DNA of 9,107 nt. Source: Candidatus Hecatellales archaeon (GTDB lineage: Archaea; Thermoproteota; Bathyarchaeia; Hecatellales; Hecatellaceae). The stretch spans positions 1 through 9,107 of the forward strand of contig QMYF01000009.1 of NCBI GenBank assembly GCA_003662515.1, in the 5' to 3' direction. Under the pieces are notes generated by a model. The model was not told the origin of the DNA. It saw only the letters and a program-made list of their open reading frames with translations, and made no database searches. How positions within the stretch are numbered: position 1 is the stretch's first letter; each line of letters begins with the position of its first letter. The translations under genes were made by a program, and so were the position numbers. This document shows positions 6,115-9,107 of this stretch, piece by piece.

Positions 6115-7814
6115 AAGGTTTGGGTGAACTCCTCATAAAGAATGGGATAGTTTACGATCCGATTAACGGGGTTGAAGGTGAACAGATGGACATAGCCATT
6201 AAGGACGGCGTCGTGGTTGAGGAGGTTAGCCCTCAAGCTGAAGTGATAGATGCTTCAGGCATGCTGGTTTTTCCGGGAGGAGTAGACATTCACTCGCATA
6301 TTGCAGGTTCCAAGGTTAATGCTGGGAGGCTTCTGAGGCCTGAAGACCACTACCGAGACCCTGAACCTAAAACCGAATACACGCGTAGCGGAGTAGGCTA
6401 TACGGTTCCCAGCATCTTCACCATAGGCTACAGATACGCCAGAATGGGCTATACCACGGTTATTGAGCCTGCCACCCCCTCGCTGAAAACCAGGCACACC
6501 CATGAGGAGCTTGACGATATTCCCATCTTGGATAAAGCCTGTTTCCCCCTCTTCGGAAACGACCTCATGCTTCTCGAGTATATTCGCGACGGGAAGCTGG
6601 AGGAGGCTACAGGCTACGTGGCTTGGATGCTGGAAGCCGTGAAAGGCTATGCCATCAAAATTGTGAATCCCGGAGGGCTGGAAGCCTGGAGTTGGGGTAA
6701 AAACCTTGAGGGAATCGACGATGAAGTGCCAGGCTTAGGGATAACCCCAAGGGAAATCCTTCGAACCCTCTGCACCATAAGCAAGATGCTGAAGCTTCCC
6801 CACCCCATCCATGTTCATCCGAATAATCTGGGTAAGCCTGGAAACTATGAAACCACCCTTAAAACCATGGATTGTGTAGCCGACCTTTACGAGGGTGGGA
6901 AACCTATAATCCATCTTACCCATGTCCAGTTCACCGGGTATGGAGGCCACAGCTGGCTTAACCTAAGCTCGAAGGCTCCTGAAATAGCCAAATATGTTAA
7001 CGCTCACCCCCATGTCAGCGTTGACCTAGGCCAAGTAATTTTCGGGGAAGCCACCACCATGACGGCGGACGGCCCCTTCCAGTTCATCCTCCACCAGATG
7101 ACTGGGAACAAGTGGGTTAACGCTGATGTGGAGGTTGAGACAGGGGCGGGAGTAGTCCCCTACGTCTACAAGCGTTCAAACTATGTTAACGCTGTTCAAT
7201 GGGCGATAGGCTTAGAGCTAGCCTTAGAGGTTAAAGATCCATGGAGGGTTTTCTTGACCACAGACCATCCGAACGCCGGACCCTTCATGGAGTATCCCAG
7301 AGTTATATCTTGGCTTATGAGTAGGAAGGCGAGGGAAAAAGTGGTTTCCAAGCTTCCGAGGTCGGCTCGCAGAAGAATGAACATTGAAACTATGGATAGA
7401 GAATATACTTGGACGGAAATAGCGATTATCACGAGGGCTGGAACGGCGAAGTCGCTTGGCCTTAAAAGTAAAGGCCACCTGGGTGTAGGCGCCGACGGCG
7501 ATGTAGCCGTATATCCCATTAACCCGAGGGAGGTTGACCCGGCTAAAGACTATAAGCTTGTCCGCAGAGCCTTCAGGAACGCTCAATGGGTGGTTAAGGA
7601 GGGCGAGGTAGTGGTAAGCCAGGGCAGGGTTGTCTCCAGCCTAAAGGGTAAAACCTTCTGGGTTAAGCCTTCCATTTCCAGCGACGCCTTGGAGGCGGCT
7701 CGACAGGAGATTAAAGGCAAGTTTAAACGCTACTACACGGTGGAGTTTGAAAACTATATTGTGCCTGAAAGTTTTCTGGCTAGACCCTGTATGTTGAAGG
7801 CGGAGGGAAGCTGA
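6111..7814 (+). CDS. fwdA: Formylmethanofuran dehydrogenase subunit A (amidohydrolase)
   Basis: FwdA is the zinc-dependent amidohydrolase subunit that condenses formate, delivered through an internal tunnel from FwdB, with methanofuran. The 567-aa product has normal length and an amidohydrolase fold. Seen: the metal-binding GGVDIHSHIAG (His61/63), a GYAIKIVNPGG segment with Lys183 at the position carboxylated in known FwdA, HPIHVHPNN (His231/234/236), HLTHVQF (His268/271), the TADGPF segment and FLTTDHPNAGPF with Asp385 at the expected catalytic position. The C-terminal GHLGVGADGDVAVY strand is typical of the superfamily. All expected metal-site residues are present. GTG 6111 overlaps the fwdB stop, but TTG 6120 is a serious alternative: GGAGGTG (6107-6113) lies 6 bases before it, and it gives an N-terminus nearer to family length. 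Confidence 0.96.
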   Translation: MKGLGELLIKNGIVYDPINGVEGEQMDIAIKDGVVVEEVSPQAEVIDASGMLVFPGGVDIHSHIAGSKVNAGRLLRPEDHYRDPEPKTEYTRSGVGYTVPSIFTIGYRYARMGYTTVIEPATPSLKTRHTHEELDDIPILDKACFPLFGNDLMLLEYIRDGKLEEATGYVAWMLEAVKGYAIKIVNPGGLEAWSWGKNLEGIDDEVPGLGITPREILRTLCTISKMLKLPHPIHVHPNNLGKPGNYETTLKTMDCVADLYEGGKPIIHLTHVQFTGYGGHSWLNLSSKAPEIAKYVNAHPHVSVDLGQVIFGEATTMTADGPFQFILHQMTGNKWVNADVEVETGAGVVPYVYKRSNYVNAVQWAIGLELALEVKDPWRVFLTTDHPNAGPFMEYPRVISWLMSRKAREKVVSKLPRSARRRMNIETMDREYTWTEIAIITRAGTAKSLGLKSKGHLGVGADGDVAVYPINPREVDPAKDYKLVRRAFRNAQWVVKEGEVVVSQGRVVSSLKGKTFWVKPSISSDALEAARQEIKGKFKRYYTVEFENYIVPESFLARPCMLKAEGS

Positions 7815-7816
7815 AC

Positions 7817-9107
7817 ATGGCCAAAATAGTTTTAAAACTTAAAAGGGAGCCTAAGGTTCCCATTTTCGCTGAGCAGCTCACCATAGAAAACCTCGCTGGC
7901 AAAAAGCCTGAAGAAATAGGGAAAATTCCGCTGCTGGAGGGAAGTTCCCCCACAGCTGTAGAAGAATTCTTTGAGGTTGAGGCTTCAGGCAGCCCTTCAA
8001 CCCCCGAGGAAACTGAGGTGGAAATTCAAGGCGACCTCTCCAGGTTCAGGTATGTAGGCAGGGGGATGAAGGCTGGAAAGCTCACCATCAACGGTGGTGG
8101 AGGCTTCTACGTGGGTGAAGAGATGGCTGGCGGCTCCATCACCGTGAAGGGGCCTGTCCTAGGCTGGGCAGGCTCAGCCATGAAAGGGGGGCTCCTTGAA
8201 ATCTTCGGCTATGGAGGAGACTACCTGGCGGCGCCCTACCGTGGAGAAACCGTAGGCATGACTGGCGGCACGATAATTGTCCACGGGGATGCTGGACGCA
8301 ATGTTGGCCTGAAAATGGCTGGCGGCTCCATCAAGATTGAAGGTTCAGCTGGCGAATTTCTCGGCCACGGCATGTCCGGCGGAGAAATCTACGTTGGAGG
8401 AAGTTGCGGTCCAAGGCTTGGAGCCGAAATGAAGGGTGGAAGAATAGTGGTTATGGGGAAGGTGGAGGAGCTTCTTCCAACCTTCACCTACAGCGAGCTC
8501 AGGGAAAAGGCGAAGTTTGCTGGTGAAAAATTGAAGTTCACCTTCTACGTTTACACGGGAGACGTTCTCGAGCAGGGTTCAGGGAAACTCTTCCTAGCCC
8601 GCTGCGTCAACAAACATTTAAACCCTGAAGGGGAAATCTTTCCTGACCCCTCAGTAAGCCTCAACCTCCAAACCGTGCCCCTCCTAGAGGAGGCTGCTGG
8701 AAACCCTGAAGCCTACGGGGCGAAACTCCACAAGATAGGCGGAGCCACCGTGCTTGACCTTGGAGTTGAGGTTAAACCTTCTGGGAAGGCTGGAGAGCTT
8801 GCCACCAAAATCTGCCTAGCCAACATGGTTGAAGTTTCGGTTGAGGAGAAGGAGCTAGGTGGAGGCTTAAAGCTTCCCGTTCTAACCGAGAAGATAACTG
8901 GCCATCCAGCCCTAGCAACCCTAGGCTCCCAGTTCGCAGGCTGGGCCATCAACGTTGAAGGATATTTCGCTATGGGTTCAGGCCCTGCCAGAGCGCTTTC
9001 CCTCCAGCCCAAGAAAATCTATGAGAAGCTCTGCTACCGTGACCCGGGCGATAAGGCCGTCCTCTTCGTGGAGGCTGACAGGTTGCCCACTGAGGAAGCT
9101 GTAAAAT
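7817..9107 (+). CDS. fwdC-mch: Fusion of formylmethanofuran dehydrogenase subunit C with methenyl-H4MPT cyclohydrolase (3' end cut)
   Basis: ATG 7817 opens a frame of 430 codons with no stop before the window end. Residues about 1-262 are FwdC, the beta-helical scaffold subunit. Its core is glycine-rich repeats (GXGXG/glutamate-synthase-like fold), such as GRGMKAG (81-87), GEEMAGGSI (100-108), LKMAGGSI, GHGMSGGEI and GAEMKGGRI, ending with YTGDVLEQGSGKLFL. About 16 residues (263-278, polar with P/G) link to a second domain from residue 279. That domain is Mch: SVSLN, then PLLEEA, GATVLDLGVEV, AGELATKICLANMVEV, HPALATLGSQFAGW and the signature YFAMGSGPARALSLQPK (383-399). Mch converts formyl- to methenyl-H4MPT. 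About 150 of its roughly 315 residues lie inside the window. At the boundary there is no ATG/GTG/TTG in a usable place (the nearest, GTG 8675, is 8 residues inside and lacks a ribosome site). GGAGG at 7802-7806 serves ATG 7817, which is 2 bp after fwdA. Confidence 0.9.
   Translation, partial: MAKIVLKLKREPKVPIFAEQLTIENLAGKKPEEIGKIPLLEGSSPTAVEEFFEVEASGSPSTPEETEVEIQGDLSRFRYVGRGMKAGKLTINGGGGFYVGEEMAGGSITVKGPVLGWAGSAMKGGLLEIFGYGGDYLAAPYRGETVGMTGGTIIVHGDAGRNVGLKMAGGSIKIEGSAGEFLGHGMSGGEIYVGGSCGPRLGAEMKGGRIVVMGKVEELLPTFTYSELREKAKFAGEKLKFTFYVYTGDVLEQGSGKLFLARCVNKHLNPEGEIFPDPSVSLNLQTVPLLEEAAGNPEAYGAKLHKIGGATVLDLGVEVKPSGKAGELATKICLANMVEVSVEEKELGGGLKLPVLTEKITGHPALATLGSQFAGWAINVEGYFAMGSGPARALSLQPKKIYEKLCYRDPGDKAVLFVEADRLPTEEAVK
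8123..8333 (+). repeat. In-frame 19-nt direct repeat within fwdC
   Basis: ATGGCTGGCGGCTCCATCA occurs at 8123-8141 and again at 8315-8333, 192 bases (64 codons) apart and in frame. Both copies encode MAGGSI turns of the FwdC beta-helix. Identity at the DNA level suggests either recent exchange between the repeats or shared codon preference; the surrounding sequence is not duplicated. Confidence 0.7.

Noticed and set aside
8590..8680. Possible assembly artefact creating the FwdC-Mch join
   Set aside because: Both domains are in the same frame with no disrupted or missing conserved segments at the join, and a sensible linker. A sequencing slip would have to remove a stop and a start while keeping frame, which is less likely than a true fusion. 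It cannot be wholly excluded without reads.

Overview
The window is archaeal DNA and is almost wholly devoted to one pathway: the methyl branch of the archaeal (tetrahydromethanopterin, H4MPT) Wood-Ljungdahl route. The gene families (Ftr, Mtd, Fwd subunits, Mch), the short A+T-rich TATA-like elements and the strong GGAGG ribosome sites with TTG/GTG starts all point to an archaeon. A bacterial-type MetV-MetF pair sits where a classical methanogen would use the F420-dependent Mer. This combination is known from lineages such as Bathyarchaeia and other uncultured acetogen-like or (former) methanogen archaea. I cannot place the organism more precisely, because no rRNA or marker gene is present.

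Layout: (1) 1-630, minus strand, 5' part of an iron-sulfur protein with two ferredoxin-type clusters, an MvhD-like domain and the start of a third cluster. (2) 631-796, divergent control region with a perfect 13-bp inverted repeat just upstream of the metV TATA-like box. (3) 797-2467, plus strand, metV and metF, 6 bp apart, followed by a T-tract terminator. (4) 2497-3387, minus strand, ftr, convergent with metF. (5) 3388-3560, a second divergent promoter region. (6) 3561-9107, plus strand, a tight operon mtd-fwdD-fwdB-fwdA-fwdC/mch with gaps of 24, 4, -4 and 2 bp.

How the genes work together: FwdDBAC reduce CO2 and attach it to methanofuran as a formyl group. Ftr moves the formyl group to H4MPT, Mch closes it to methenyl, Mtd reduces it to methylene with F420H2, and MetF/MetV would reduce methylene to methyl. 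The divergent ferredoxin/MvhD-like protein is a reasonable candidate for delivering electrons to MetFV, as HdrABC-MvhD proteins are thought to do in some acetogens. Every catalytic step from CO2 to the methyl level is therefore represented within 9.1 kb. The Fwd ferredoxin subunits (FwdF/FwdG) and FwdE are not in the window.

The most unusual item is at the 3' end. FwdC and Mch, normally separate proteins, lie in a single uninterrupted reading frame from 7817 to the window edge, with no stop, no usable start codon and no ribosome site at the Mch boundary. This looks like a genuine FwdC-Mch fusion that would tether the cyclohydrolase to the formylmethanofuran dehydrogenase complex.
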